Shown: positions 8,235 to 15,216 of the stretch, one piece after another
Numbering within the stretch: position 1 is the stretch's first letter
Layout: each line of letters starts with the position of its first letter
NCBI GenBank assembly: GCA_965371445.1
Contig: CBDUYN010000199.1
Span: forward strand, 1-18,197
DNA from: DASWIG01 sp965371445
GTDB taxonomy: Bacteria > Acidobacteriota > Thermoanaerobaculia > Multivoradales > J023
DNA length: 18,197 bases
Direction: 5' to 3'
Position numbers and translations under genes: made by a program
Notes under the pieces: model-generated
What the model saw: the letters and a program-made list of their open reading frames with translations, nothing else
What the model was told of the DNA's origin: nothing
Databases searched by the model: none

Positions 8235-8635
8235 CCGTCCTCACCCCTGTGGTCCTTCAGCCGCGCCTCGACCATTCGCTCCAGCCGCTCGAGGTGCTCG
8301 GGGCCGGCACGCTCGGTCAGATCGACGAAGGCAGCGAGCATGCTATCGGGCTCGCCGTCCATCACCAGGTCCATGACCTCGCGCAGCACCCGCCGGTGGA
8401 AAACCTCGCGGCTGACCATCGGTGCGTACACGTACGCGTGGCTCACCTTCTCGCGCGACAGCAGGCCCTTCTCTCGGAGCCGCTTCAGGGTGGACTGGAT
8501 CGTGTTGAGGGTAATCTTGCGCGGGCGGCCGACGACGCAGTGTACCGCCTTGGCGTCACCGGAGCCTTCGGACCACAGGTGCCCGAGCACGATCAGCTCG
8601 AGGTCTCCGAGGTAGGGCGGGCGGTTCGGGCGCAT
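8231..8635 (-). CDS. BlaI/MecI-family winged-helix transcriptional repressor
   Basis: The 134-residue protein has the BlaI/MecI winged helix: LGDLELIVLGHLWSEG (helix 1, residues 9-24), the recognition region ITLNTIQSTLKRLREKG (41-57), and the wing with the family-typical VSHAYVYAPMVSRE. The C-terminal half is a dimerisation helix bundle (VLREVMDLVMDG, LERLERMVEARL). It should repress its own operon and be cleaved on signal from the M56 protease. The start at 8635 is preceded by AGGAA at 8 bp. A longer open frame runs up to 8767, but it crosses the predicted promoter and operator and is not used. It is the first gene of locus 1 and overlaps the M56 gene by 4 bp. Confidence 0.88.
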   Translation of the reverse strand: MRPNRPPYLGDLELIVLGHLWSEGSGDAKAVHCVVGRPRKITLNTIQSTLKRLREKGLLSREKVSHAYVYAPMVSREVFHRRVLREVMDLVMDGEPDSMLAAFVDLTERAGPEHLERLERMVEARLKDHRGEDG

Positions 8636-8690
8636 CGTCTGGATTCCTGTAGTTGCCGGCCGGCGATCAGCCCGGCCCGGTACGCCAAGA

Positions 8691-8719
8691 ACGGTACACC
8701 GAGAAAGACCGATTGTCAA
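8691..8719 (-). promoter_or_regulatory. Promoter of the blaI-M56-RND operon
   Basis: On the minus strand a perfect sigma70-type -35 box, TTGACA (8714-8719), is separated by exactly 17 bp from TACCGT (8691-8696), a weaker -10. The -10 lies 55 bp upstream of the blaI ATG. The -35 sits inside a perfect palindrome, as expected for an autorepressed BlaI promoter. Confidence 0.6.
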
Positions 8720-8724
8720 TCGGT
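8708..8724. promoter_or_regulatory. Probable BlaI operator palindrome
   Basis: ACCGATTG-T-CAATCGGT is a perfect inverted repeat with 8-bp arms centred on 8716 and covering the -35 box. BlaI/MecI repressors bind short dyads overlapping the promoters of their own genes. A partial repeat of the motif (CACCG at 8697-8701 against CGGTG at 8721-8725) extends the symmetry over the spacer. Confidence 0.6.
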
Positions 8725-9031
8725 GTTTTGGGATAGGGCTCACACGCGGCTCGACAAGAACGGCCATGACGTAGGTTCCAGGCTCGCCCGTTTCGAGCGC
8801 GGGCGATTTCGTCCTGCTCTCTATGGTCCAGGCTGCTGTGTCGAGATGCCGGCCGAGGACGCCCGGTCCTTTGAATCGCCTCCTCGAGGTTAAGGCGAGA
8901 GTGGTCCTCCAGAGCCTCGGAGCTCGTCGCGAACGCCGGGATTTCCAGGAGTCCCATGAGGGCGAGGATCGGGCCGGACCAAAGCGGTAACCACCGCAGT
9001 TTCAACATCGAAATCTCCTTACGAAACCCGT

Positions 9032-12000
9032 TCAATTTGACTCGAGCATCCCCATATCAGGGCCGGGCTCGACCTCGGAGCGCCGCTCCGCGAACCAGCC
9101 GTAGATCGCCGGCAGCACCAGGAGAGTCAGGCACGTGGAGGTGACGAGTCCGCCGATCACCACCGTGGCGAGCGGCCGTTGCACCTCGGCTCCGGCGCTG
9201 GTAGCGAGGGCCATGGGCAGGAAGCCGATGATGTCGGTCGACGCGGTCATCAGCACCGCCCTCAGTCGCACCCGCGCTCCCTCGCGCGCGGCCACAAGAG
9301 GCGAGAGACCCTCCCGCCGTTGCTCACCGACATAAGCAAGCAACACCACGCCATTGAGCACTGCAATGCCAAACAGGGCGATGAAGCCGACCGCTGCCGA
9401 GATCGAGAGCGGGTAGCCTCGTAGCGCCAAGGCGAAGAGTCCGCCCGAGAGAGCCAGCGGTACGTTGAGGAAGACTAGCGTTGCCAGGCTACCCGAACCG
9501 AAGGCGCTATAGAGCAGCACGAAGACCAGAATCAGCACGAACGGCACCAGGTAGGCGAGGCGTTTAGACGCCTCCAACAGGTTCTCGAACTGGCCACCCC
9601 AGGAAAGGCTCCAGCCGGGCGGCAGCTCGATCTGCCGCTCCACGGCCTGCCGAGCTTCGGTGACAAACGAAGCAAGGTCGCGCCCGCGGACGTTGGCCTC
9701 GACTCCGATCCGTCGTGACACCCACTGCCGGTTGATCTGCGCCGGTCCCTCGGTGATCTCGATCGTAGCCAGCTGGTCAAGCGGAATCATGCGCGGCGGC
9801 CCTCCCGGGTCGGCGGGAGCGGCCGACACCCGCAGCTCCCCGATCCGGCGCGGATCGAGGCGCACCCGTTCCGCATAGCGCACCTGGACCGGGAAGCGCA
9901 TCTGCCCTTCGAGCACGGTGCCCACCTGGACGCCGCCGATTACTTCAAGCACCTGAAACACGTCGGCCACGGAGAGCCCGTAACGGGCGATCGCTTCGCG
10001 GTCGATCGCCACCCGCAGGCGCGGCAGCCCCTGGCTCTGTTCGGCGGCCACGTCGGCGGCGCCGGGAATGTTGCGCAGCACGGACTCGATCTCCTCCGCC
10101 TTCTCTCGCAGCAGATCGAGGTCGGAGCCGTAGACGTGCACGGCCACGTCGGAACGGACGCCGGCGATCATCTCGGCGAAGCGCAGCTCGATCGGCTGTG
10201 TGAAGGCGAACTTGGCCCCGGGAACCTGCGCCTCGAGTTCGTGCTCCATCGCCTCGACGAGTTCCTCCTTGTTCTCGAAGCGCCACCGGTCCTTGGGTTT
10301 CAACATGATGAACGTGTCGCCGACCTCCACCCCCATCGGGTCGAGGGCCACCTCCGGTCGCCCGGTGCGCGAGACAACGGTCTCGACCTCCCGCGAGAAC
10401 TCCTCCAGGATCACCTTCTCGGCCATCAGGCTGACCTCGTTTGACTTCTCGAGCGAGATCGACGGCAGCCGTTGGATGTGCATGGCAATCGCCCCCTCGT
10501 CGAGGGTGGGAATGAACTCCACGCCGAGGAACGGGGCGACGAAGAGGCTAGCGACGAACACCGCTCCGGCGCAGGCGAACGTCACCTTCCGGCGCGCCAG
10601 CGCCCGGTCGAGTACCGGCCGGTAGAGGCGTCTGCACCAGCGGTAGAGGGCCGGCTCCCGGATCCGGGCTCTCGGCAGCAGCCAGCTGGCAAGGGCCGGC
10701 ATCAGGGTCAAGGCGCAGAGCAGGGAGGCCGCCAGGGCGAACACTACGGTCAGCGCCATGGGCCGGAACATCTTCCCCTCGATGCCGCGCAGCGCGAGGA
10801 TCGGAAGGTAGACCAAGATAATGATCGTCACGCCGAACACCACTGGGCGCGCCACCTGGTGGGCGGCCGCACGGACCTTCTCGAGCGGCCGGACTCCCGG
10901 CTCTCCACGCCGGTCGTGGAGGACCCGCAGGATGTTCTCGACCATGACTACCGCGCCATCGACGATGAGGCCAAAGTCGATGGCGCCGAGGCTCATCAGA
11001 TTGCCCGACACCCCCGCCCAACGCATGGCCGAGAACGCCACCAGCATCGACAAGGGGATTACCGAGGCCACCAGCAGCCCGGCCCGCAGGCTGCCGATGA
11101 GCAGCAGAAGAATCACCACCACCAGCAGGCCGCCTTCGAGCAGGTTGGTGGCCACCGTCCGGAGGGTGCGGCGCACCAGATCCGACCGGTTGTAGTAGGC
11201 GTCGATCGTCACCCCCTCCGGCAGCGTCTTTTCGATCTCGACCACCGTGGCGTCGACCCGATCGGCGACGGTGCGCGAGTTCTCGCCGAGGAGCATCAGC
11301 ACGATGCCGGCCACCGCCTCGCGGTCACCGTCGCGGGTCACCGCCCCCTGCCGCAGCAGGGGCGCGAACTCGACTTCGGCGACGTCGCGCAAGTAGACGG
11401 GCGTCCCGCCGTCGCTCGCCACCACGACCCGCTCGAGATCGGTGAGCGAGGTGAGTAGGCCTTCGCCCCGCACCACGTACTGCTCCCCGCCGAAAGGAAT
11501 GTAACCGCCGCCGGCATTGAGGTTGTTCTCGCGGACGGCGACTATGACGTCGTCGATGCCCAGGCCGTGAGCGATGAGCCGGTCGGGGTCGATGGTGGCC
11601 TGGAAGGTCTTGACCTCGCCACCGAAAGCGTTGACCTCGACCACCCCGGGCACCGCCCGCAGGCGCGGCGTGATCATCCAGTCGAGGATCGAGCGCAGCT
11701 CCATGAGCGACCAGCACTCCGGCGTGTCGGGCGCGCCGGAGGCACAGCGCGGGCTTCCGGCCACCTCGAATTGGTAGATCTCTCCCAGCCCCGTCGTGAT
11801 CGGGGCGAGGGAGGGCTCACCGTACCCCTCTGGGATCGCCTCCCGTGCCGCCGCCAGCCGCTCGGCCACCTGCTGGCGCGCCCAGTAAACGTCGGTACCC
11901 TCCTCGAACACCACGGTGACCACCGATAGTCCGAACTTGGTGAGGGAGCGCAGGTCCTCGAGGCGCGGCAAGCCGCTCATTGCGGTCTCCACCGGGAAAG

Positions 12001-12196
12001 TGACGAACTGCTCGACCTCCTCGGGGGCGAGGCCGGGGCTGTCCGTGAGCACCTGCACCTGGACGTTGGTAACGTCCGGAACCGCATCGATCGGCAGGCG
12101 CAGCGCGGAATCGACGCCGAGTGCGACCAGCAGGACCCACAGCATCACCACCACCAGCCGGTGGTCGAGCGAGAAGTCAATAAGCCGGCGGATCAT
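9032..12196 (-). CDS. czcA: CzcA-type heavy-metal RND efflux pump, inner-membrane subunit
   Basis: This 1054-residue pump is full length for the HME-RND family. It starts MIRRLIDFSLDHRLVVV with the usual LPIDAVPDVTNVQVQVLT and LAPEEVEQFVTFPVE. TM4 carries the diagnostic HME motif DFGLIVDGAVVMVEN at residues 407-421, the form seen in Zn/Co/Cd/Ni-type CzcA/CnrA pumps and different from the neighbouring pump. The porter domains contain the GVEFIPTLDEGAIAM and LPSISLEKSNE segments of CzcA. A small insert, PRCASGAPDTPECWS (about 149-163), has two Cys and may form a disulfide loop. The C-terminus ends PDMGMLESN. It starts 10 bp after the adaptor, with GGAGGGAG just upstream. The exact metal is not determined. 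Confidence 0.92.
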   Translation of the reverse strand: MIRRLIDFSLDHRLVVVMLWVLLVALGVDSALRLPIDAVPDVTNVQVQVLTDSPGLAPEEVEQFVTFPVETAMSGLPRLEDLRSLTKFGLSVVTVVFEEGTDVYWARQQVAERLAAAREAIPEGYGEPSLAPITTGLGEIYQFEVAGSPRCASGAPDTPECWSLMELRSILDWMITPRLRAVPGVVEVNAFGGEVKTFQATIDPDRLIAHGLGIDDVIVAVRENNLNAGGGYIPFGGEQYVVRGEGLLTSLTDLERVVVASDGGTPVYLRDVAEVEFAPLLRQGAVTRDGDREAVAGIVLMLLGENSRTVADRVDATVVEIEKTLPEGVTIDAYYNRSDLVRRTLRTVATNLLEGGLLVVVILLLLIGSLRAGLLVASVIPLSMLVAFSAMRWAGVSGNLMSLGAIDFGLIVDGAVVMVENILRVLHDRRGEPGVRPLEKVRAAAHQVARPVVFGVTIIILVYLPILALRGIEGKMFRPMALTVVFALAASLLCALTLMPALASWLLPRARIREPALYRWCRRLYRPVLDRALARRKVTFACAGAVFVASLFVAPFLGVEFIPTLDEGAIAMHIQRLPSISLEKSNEVSLMAEKVILEEFSREVETVVSRTGRPEVALDPMGVEVGDTFIMLKPKDRWRFENKEELVEAMEHELEAQVPGAKFAFTQPIELRFAEMIAGVRSDVAVHVYGSDLDLLREKAEEIESVLRNIPGAADVAAEQSQGLPRLRVAIDREAIARYGLSVADVFQVLEVIGGVQVGTVLEGQMRFPVQVRYAERVRLDPRRIGELRVSAAPADPGGPPRMIPLDQLATIEITEGPAQINRQWVSRRIGVEANVRGRDLASFVTEARQAVERQIELPPGWSLSWGGQFENLLEASKRLAYLVPFVLILVFVLLYSAFGSGSLATLVFLNVPLALSGGLFALALRGYPLSISAAVGFIALFGIAVLNGVVLLAYVGEQRREGLSPLVAAREGARVRLRAVLMTASTDIIGFLPMALATSAGAEVQRPLATVVIGGLVTSTCLTLLVLPAIYGWFAERRSEVEPGPDMGMLESN

Positions 12197-12206
12197 TGCT
12201 CCCTCC

Positions 12207-13445
12207 TCAGTGTTGGTGACCGCCGAGTTGGTCGGCGGAGGCTTGGGACTTCAGAAGGAACGCGCCCGCGGTGACCACCTCCTCCGCGACGGCGAGGCCG
12301 GCGCGGATCTCGACCCACTCTTCCGTAACCTGCCCCGGCTCGACCTGGCGCCGTTCGAAGCGGGTGTCTCCGGCGCGCACGAACACAATAGCCGCCTCGC
12401 CTTGGCGCTGCACAGCCTCGCGGGGCACTGCGAGGACAGTCTGGGTACCGTCCTCGCCCCCGCTGGAGAGCATTACGCGGGCGAACATACCCGCCTTCAA
12501 CCGTCCCCCCGGGTTGGGTAGGTCGACCCGTGCCCTCACCGTGCGGCTCGCCGGGTCGAATTGGTCCGCGAGGTAGGCAAGCTCACCGGTAAAGGTCTCG
12601 CCTGGCCAAGCGTCGAAGCGTGCCTCTACCGTCTCCCCAATGCGCACCCACCGCAAGTCGCGCTCGTAAACGTCGACCCACAGCCAGACCTCGTCGAGGT
12701 TGGCGACCGTGAAAAGGATGCGCTCGGGCGTGACTAACTCGCCTCGCGTCGCCTCCTTGGCCACCACCCGCCCGGCGAAGGGAGCCCGCACCGGCACCAG
12801 GGAGGCGCTGGCGTCGTCCCAGGAAAGCCTCTTGATTTCGCCGTCGGAGAGGCCGAGGAGACGCAGCGTTGCTCGGCCGGCAGCGAGGTCGGCGGCCGCT
12901 TCCCGAGCCTCGGCCTCAGCCTCAAGCACCTCCTGCTCCGAGGAGATCGCTTCGGCGTGCAGGGACCGTTCCCGTTCGAAGCGGCGTCGAGTCACCTCGT
13001 GTCGCGCCTGTGCCCGCAAATAGGCGGCTCGCGCCTGGCCGAGCTCCACCGAATCGACGACCGCCAGAATCTCGCCCTCCCGCCGCCGATCCCCAAGTTC
13101 GGCCTCTACCCGCACCAACCGTCCCGAAACGCGAGCGCTCACGTGAGCAAGATGCCTTTCGTCGAAGCCCACCTTTCCGGTGGTGGCGTGCCGGACGACG
13201 AGCGATCGAAGCGACGCCGGGACGGTTTTGAGGCCCACGCGGGCGATCGCCTCGGGGGAGAGCTCGACGATGCCCTCCTCGCTGTGCGCGTCCCCATGCT
13301 TGTCGTGCGCATCACCATGCTCGTCGTGCTCCTCTGCCTCATGCCGCTCGTCCGCCTCGCTTCGAACGCCTTCGTCGCCGCGACAGCCGGTGAGAAGAGC
13401 GGCCAAGGCCAGCCCTAGGACTATCCAACTCCGAATCGCCTTCAT
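12207..13445 (-). CDS. czcB: CzcB-type periplasmic adaptor lipoprotein
   Basis: The 412-residue adaptor partners the CzcA-type pump. The start at 13445 gives a clean lipoprotein signal (MKAIRSWIVLGLALAALL-TGC, Cys21). A longer open frame upstream to 13589 has no such logic and is rejected. A His/Glu-rich linker follows (HEAEEHDEHGDAHDKHGDAH, residues 31-50), which is likely to bind metal. Then come the adaptor core (VSARVSGRLVRVEAELGD), a helical hairpin rich in Ala, Glu and Arg (ARHEVTRRRFERERSLHAEA to ADLAAGRATL), the second lipoyl half (VPVRAPFAGRVV), and beta-barrel segments (ANLDEVWLWVDVYERDLRWV, KAGMFARVML). It ends in GGHQH. GAGGGA lies 7 bp before the start. It lies 242 bp downstream of the Cys-rich gene and is probably co-transcribed with it. 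Confidence 0.9.
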   Translation of the reverse strand: MKAIRSWIVLGLALAALLTGCRGDEGVRSEADERHEAEEHDEHGDAHDKHGDAHSEEGIVELSPEAIARVGLKTVPASLRSLVVRHATTGKVGFDERHLAHVSARVSGRLVRVEAELGDRRREGEILAVVDSVELGQARAAYLRAQARHEVTRRRFERERSLHAEAISSEQEVLEAEAEAREAAADLAAGRATLRLLGLSDGEIKRLSWDDASASLVPVRAPFAGRVVAKEATRGELVTPERILFTVANLDEVWLWVDVYERDLRWVRIGETVEARFDAWPGETFTGELAYLADQFDPASRTVRARVDLPNPGGRLKAGMFARVMLSSGGEDGTQTVLAVPREAVQRQGEAAIVFVRAGDTRFERRQVEPGQVTEEWVEIRAGLAVAEEVVTAGAFLLKSQASADQLGGHQH

Positions 13446-13687
13446 AGCTCCGTCCCTCGTCTGTCGTAGGCAAGCCCTGGTCGTGACGACTGCATACCTG
13501 TGCCTCTGTGGCAAGGCGCGACCGCTCGCAGGACGAACCTCGTCTACGTCGTTTTTCTTGCACCGCGGCGGTGGGGATGGCAACAGCACCCAAACCAGCG
13601 CCGCGGCGCGCCGTCTCGCCGTTATCTACACAATTCTCATTTCGCCCGACAGAAGTCGGGTCGTAAAGAATGGAGCTATCGGGGGAA
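13446..13687. other. Leader region between Cys-rich gene and czcB, with one hairpin
   Basis: No gene is supported in these 242 bases. A 6-bp stem with a 4-base loop (CCCGAC-AGAA-GTCGGG, 13645-13660) lies just after the Cys-rich gene on the minus strand. It has no run of T after it on that strand, so I do not call it a terminator. It may stabilise or attenuate the message between the first gene and czcB. I see no convincing sigma70 promoter for czcB itself. Confidence 0.35.
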
Positions 13688-13972
13688 TCAGCGGGAGAGA
13701 GTGGGCCTCGGGACGTGGAGGATGTCCCGGGGAAGCGGCGTCGGCGGCATACGGCCATCCCATACGCCGACGTTGCCCAAACCGTCATCGGTATATCCGT
13801 TGCCGACTGCATTCAGGGCCGCCTGCGCCTGTAAGCAGCACAGACACACGGCACAGTCGACATCGCAATCTTCGTCGCCCTCCTCCCTGCCACAGGGCAA
13901 ACCTGCCGCGAGGAGCGGTGCGCAGACGCCGAGCAGCGCGAGGATGAGGAGCATGTTCCGGACTCTCGTCAT
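13688..13972 (-). CDS. Small exported Cys-rich protein heading the czcBA locus
   Basis: The protein has 94 residues. A signal peptide (MTRVRNMLLILALLGVCAPLLAAG) is followed by a cysteine cluster (CGREEGDEDCDVDCAVCLCC) with seven Cys and six acidic residues in 20 positions, suited to binding soft or divalent metals in the periplasm. A Gly/Asp segment follows, and it ends PRDILHVPRPTL. Small exported metal-binding proteins of this sort (CzcI/CzcE-like in role) often open czc operons. I cannot assign it to a named family. The ATG at 13972 is chosen because the charged MTRVRN gives a proper signal-peptide n-region. It has no Shine-Dalgarno and lies only 9 bp from a good -10 box, so translation may be leaderless. 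Confidence 0.7.
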   Translation of the reverse strand: MTRVRNMLLILALLGVCAPLLAAGLPCGREEGDEDCDVDCAVCLCCLQAQAALNAVGNGYTDDGLGNVGVWDGRMPPTPLPRDILHVPRPTLSR

Positions 13973-13981
13973 GGCAGCTTA

Positions 13982-14011
13982 ACTATACCTCATGCTTGCC
14001 AACAGGGCGAA
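13982..14011 (-). promoter_or_regulatory. Possible promoter of the czcBA locus, giving a near-leaderless message
   Basis: On the minus strand TATAGT (13982-13987) matches the sigma70 -10 consensus at five of six positions. TTCGCC (14006-14011) lies 18 bp upstream and is a weak -35. The -10 ends 9 bp before the ATG of the Cys-rich gene. Transcription would then begin within a few bases of the start codon, consistent with the lack of a ribosome binding site. A weak -35 often means an activator is needed. Confidence 0.4.
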
Positions 14012-14233
14012 CGATCTGCGTGATTCTGCCTTCGCGACGGTGGATCGGTGTCGCTTTGCGACGTGGCGATCTCAGGCTATCTCGCATTTGGCGACCGTAT
14101 CAGCACGGTCTACCCGAGTCAACCCCCTCGAGCACCTGCGGATCTTCCAGCAGATGTCGTTCTTCTCCGATGCCCTCCACTTCGACCTCGACCTCGACCG
14201 GAACCGCCTCTTTCGGAGCTCTTGGAAGCTGCG
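14012..14233. other. Non-coding spacer before the tandem array
   Basis: About 220 bases separate the czc promoter from the repeat array. Plus-strand open frames run through here into the array, but their products become translated repeats and show no family features, so I do not call a gene. A short CGACCT triplication (14184-14200) is the only local repeat I see. Confidence 0.4.
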
Positions 14234-14629
14234 GCCTCACCTGACCCCGGGTTCTCCGGAACGTTCCGGAGGGTCGACCTCACCTGACCCCGGGTTCTCC
14301 GGAACCTTCCGGAGGGTCGACCTCACCTGACCCTGGGTTCTCCGGAACCTTCCGGAGGGTCGACCTCACTTGACCGAACGGTAAAGCCCGGCCCCAGAAG
14401 GGGTGACCTCACTTGACCGAACGGTCAACTCCATTTCCCCGAGAGGGCGACCTGACTTGACGGCAGGGTCTCCCGCATCGCCACGAGAGGCACCCTCATT
14501 TGACAGCAGGGTCTCCCGCATCGCCAGGAGAGGCACCCTCATTTGACGGCAGGGTCTCCCGCATCGCCAGGAGAGGCACCCTCATTTGACGGCAGGGTCT
14601 CCTGAATCACCGGAAGGGCCGGGCCGGCC
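14234..14629. repeat. Nine-unit tandem array, 43-44 bp period, conserved TGAC core plus hairpin
   Basis: The core (C)CTCA(C/T)(C/T)TGAC recurs with TGAC at 14242, 14285, 14328, 14371, 14414, 14458, 14501, 14544 and 14587: seven steps of 43 bp and one of 44 bp. Three subtypes follow each other. Units 1-3 are almost identical and carry CTCCGGAAC(G/C)TTCCGGAG; in unit 1 this is a perfect 18-bp palindrome at 14254-14271. Units 4-5 carry CCGAACGG, with TTGACCG-AA-CGGTCAA in unit 5 (14413-14428). Units 6-9 carry GGCAGGGTCTCCCGCATCG. In units 1-3 and 6-9 TCTCC starts exactly 11 bp after the TGAC, and in units 1-3, 7 and 8 GGAG starts 26 bp after it, so a stem is kept at a fixed place while the loop changes. 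The period is about four DNA turns. This is not a CRISPR: only about 12 bp is shared across all units and the intervening sequence is itself repeated. Confidence 0.85.
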
Positions 14630-14638
14630 TGTGGAAAA
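14630..14638 (-). promoter_or_regulatory. DnaA-box-like 9-mer beside the tandem array
   Basis: TTTTCCACA on the minus strand fits the DnaA box consensus TTWTNCACA exactly and begins directly after the last array unit. A single match can occur by chance in a window of this size. Its position next to an iteron-like array is what makes it worth listing. Confidence 0.25.
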
Positions 14639-14780
14639 CCTCCGCGACAAGAGGCGTCCTTGAGATTTCTTCAAACCCCGCGGGCCTCGGCCCCCCGCGG
14701 GTCCGGCCGCTTTCGACCGTGAACCGACCGAGCGTTCAAATTCTCGAAAAGCACGACGGGTCCTCGCCCGCCGCCTTTCT

Positions 14781-15128
14781 GTGCGTATCCTTTTCATGTG
14801 GACGCGGCACCGCCCGCCACCCGGGAGGCGCAACGAGGCCAGGGACACCTACGACCTGACCTTCGTGCGGGAAGTCCGGGTCCTCGAGGACCTCTGCCGC
14901 CTGGCCGGCGAGGACGCCCTCGCCGACCGGGTGCGGCCCTCGACGTCCCGTCCGGGCCGTACGGAGCAGGATCCGCCCGTCTCCGAGGACGGCGGAGAGG
15001 TTCCGGCTGCAGAAGACCTCTCGCAGAGCGAAGCCGCCACCGGCGACAGCGGTGGCGAGAACCCGGCCGAGGATCCCTCGGAGGCCGAGGCCGGTACCCA
15101 CGACGGCGGTGAGGAAACCACGGCCTAG
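14781..15128 (+). CDS. Small acidic-tailed hypothetical protein
   Basis: The 115-residue frame has strongly G/C-ending codons and is followed 31 bp later by a strong plus-strand terminator, which supports a real transcript in this direction. The N-terminal half has a short possible helical domain (DTYDLTFVREVRVLEDLCRL, about residues 22-41, then AGEDALADRVR). The C-terminal half (about 55-115) is a low-complexity tail rich in Glu, Asp, Gly and Ala, probably disordered. I recognise no family. The GTG start at 14781 and the in-frame ATG at 14796 both lack a Shine-Dalgarno, so the true start is uncertain. The tandem array lies upstream and may control it. It converges on the RadC-like operon. 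Confidence 0.5.
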   Translation: MRILFMWTRHRPPPGRRNEARDTYDLTFVREVRVLEDLCRLAGEDALADRVRPSTSRPGRTEQDPPVSEDGGEVPAAEDLSQSEAATGDSGGENPAEDPSEAEAGTHDGGEETTA

Positions 15129-15159
15129 AGCCGCGCCACCGAACCTCTGAACCCTACGT

Positions 15160-15188
15160 CCCCCCGGAGGCTTCTGGGGGGCTTTTTT
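15160..15188 (+). terminator. Intrinsic terminator of the acidic small gene
   Basis: Six C at 15160-15165 pair with six G at 15176-15181, the stem continues inward with a few further pairs, and a T6 tract (15183-15188) follows on the plus strand. There is no T tract on the other side, so it acts on plus-strand transcription only. Confidence 0.85.
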
Positions 15189-15216
15189 GTGTTGACAACA
15201 TGCAGATGGGCGTCTA

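Larger units (their letters stand above)
8667..9008 (-). pseudogene. Truncated outer-membrane factor gene start (end of RND locus 2)
   Basis: An ATG at 9008 has an excellent Shine-Dalgarno (AAGGAG, 9015-9020, 6 bp spacing) and lies 23 bp after the CzcA stop. It encodes a signal peptide (MLKLRWLPLWSGPILALMG, then a likely cleavage after AFA) followed by SRLNLEEAIQR. This is how CzcC/TolC-type outer-membrane factors begin (LTLEEAIxxAL). After about residue 55 (position near 8860-8840) the reading frame loses all family resemblance and runs into the promoter and operator of the next operon. No continuation is seen in the other frames. The gene was probably cut by the deletion that joined the two loci. 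A short exported protein is the alternative. Confidence 0.5.

Noticed and set aside
13645..13660. Hairpin as an intrinsic terminator between the Cys-rich gene and czcB
   Set aside because: The 6-bp stem is not followed by T residues on the minus strand; it is kept only as a possible leader structure.
13992..14330. Plus-strand gene running into the array
   Set aside because: Its C-terminus is translated tandem repeat, there is no ribosome binding site and no family feature.
14234..14629. CRISPR array
   Set aside because: Only about 12 bp is common to all units, the sequence between cores is itself repeated in three subtypes, the period is 43 bp, and no cas gene is present.
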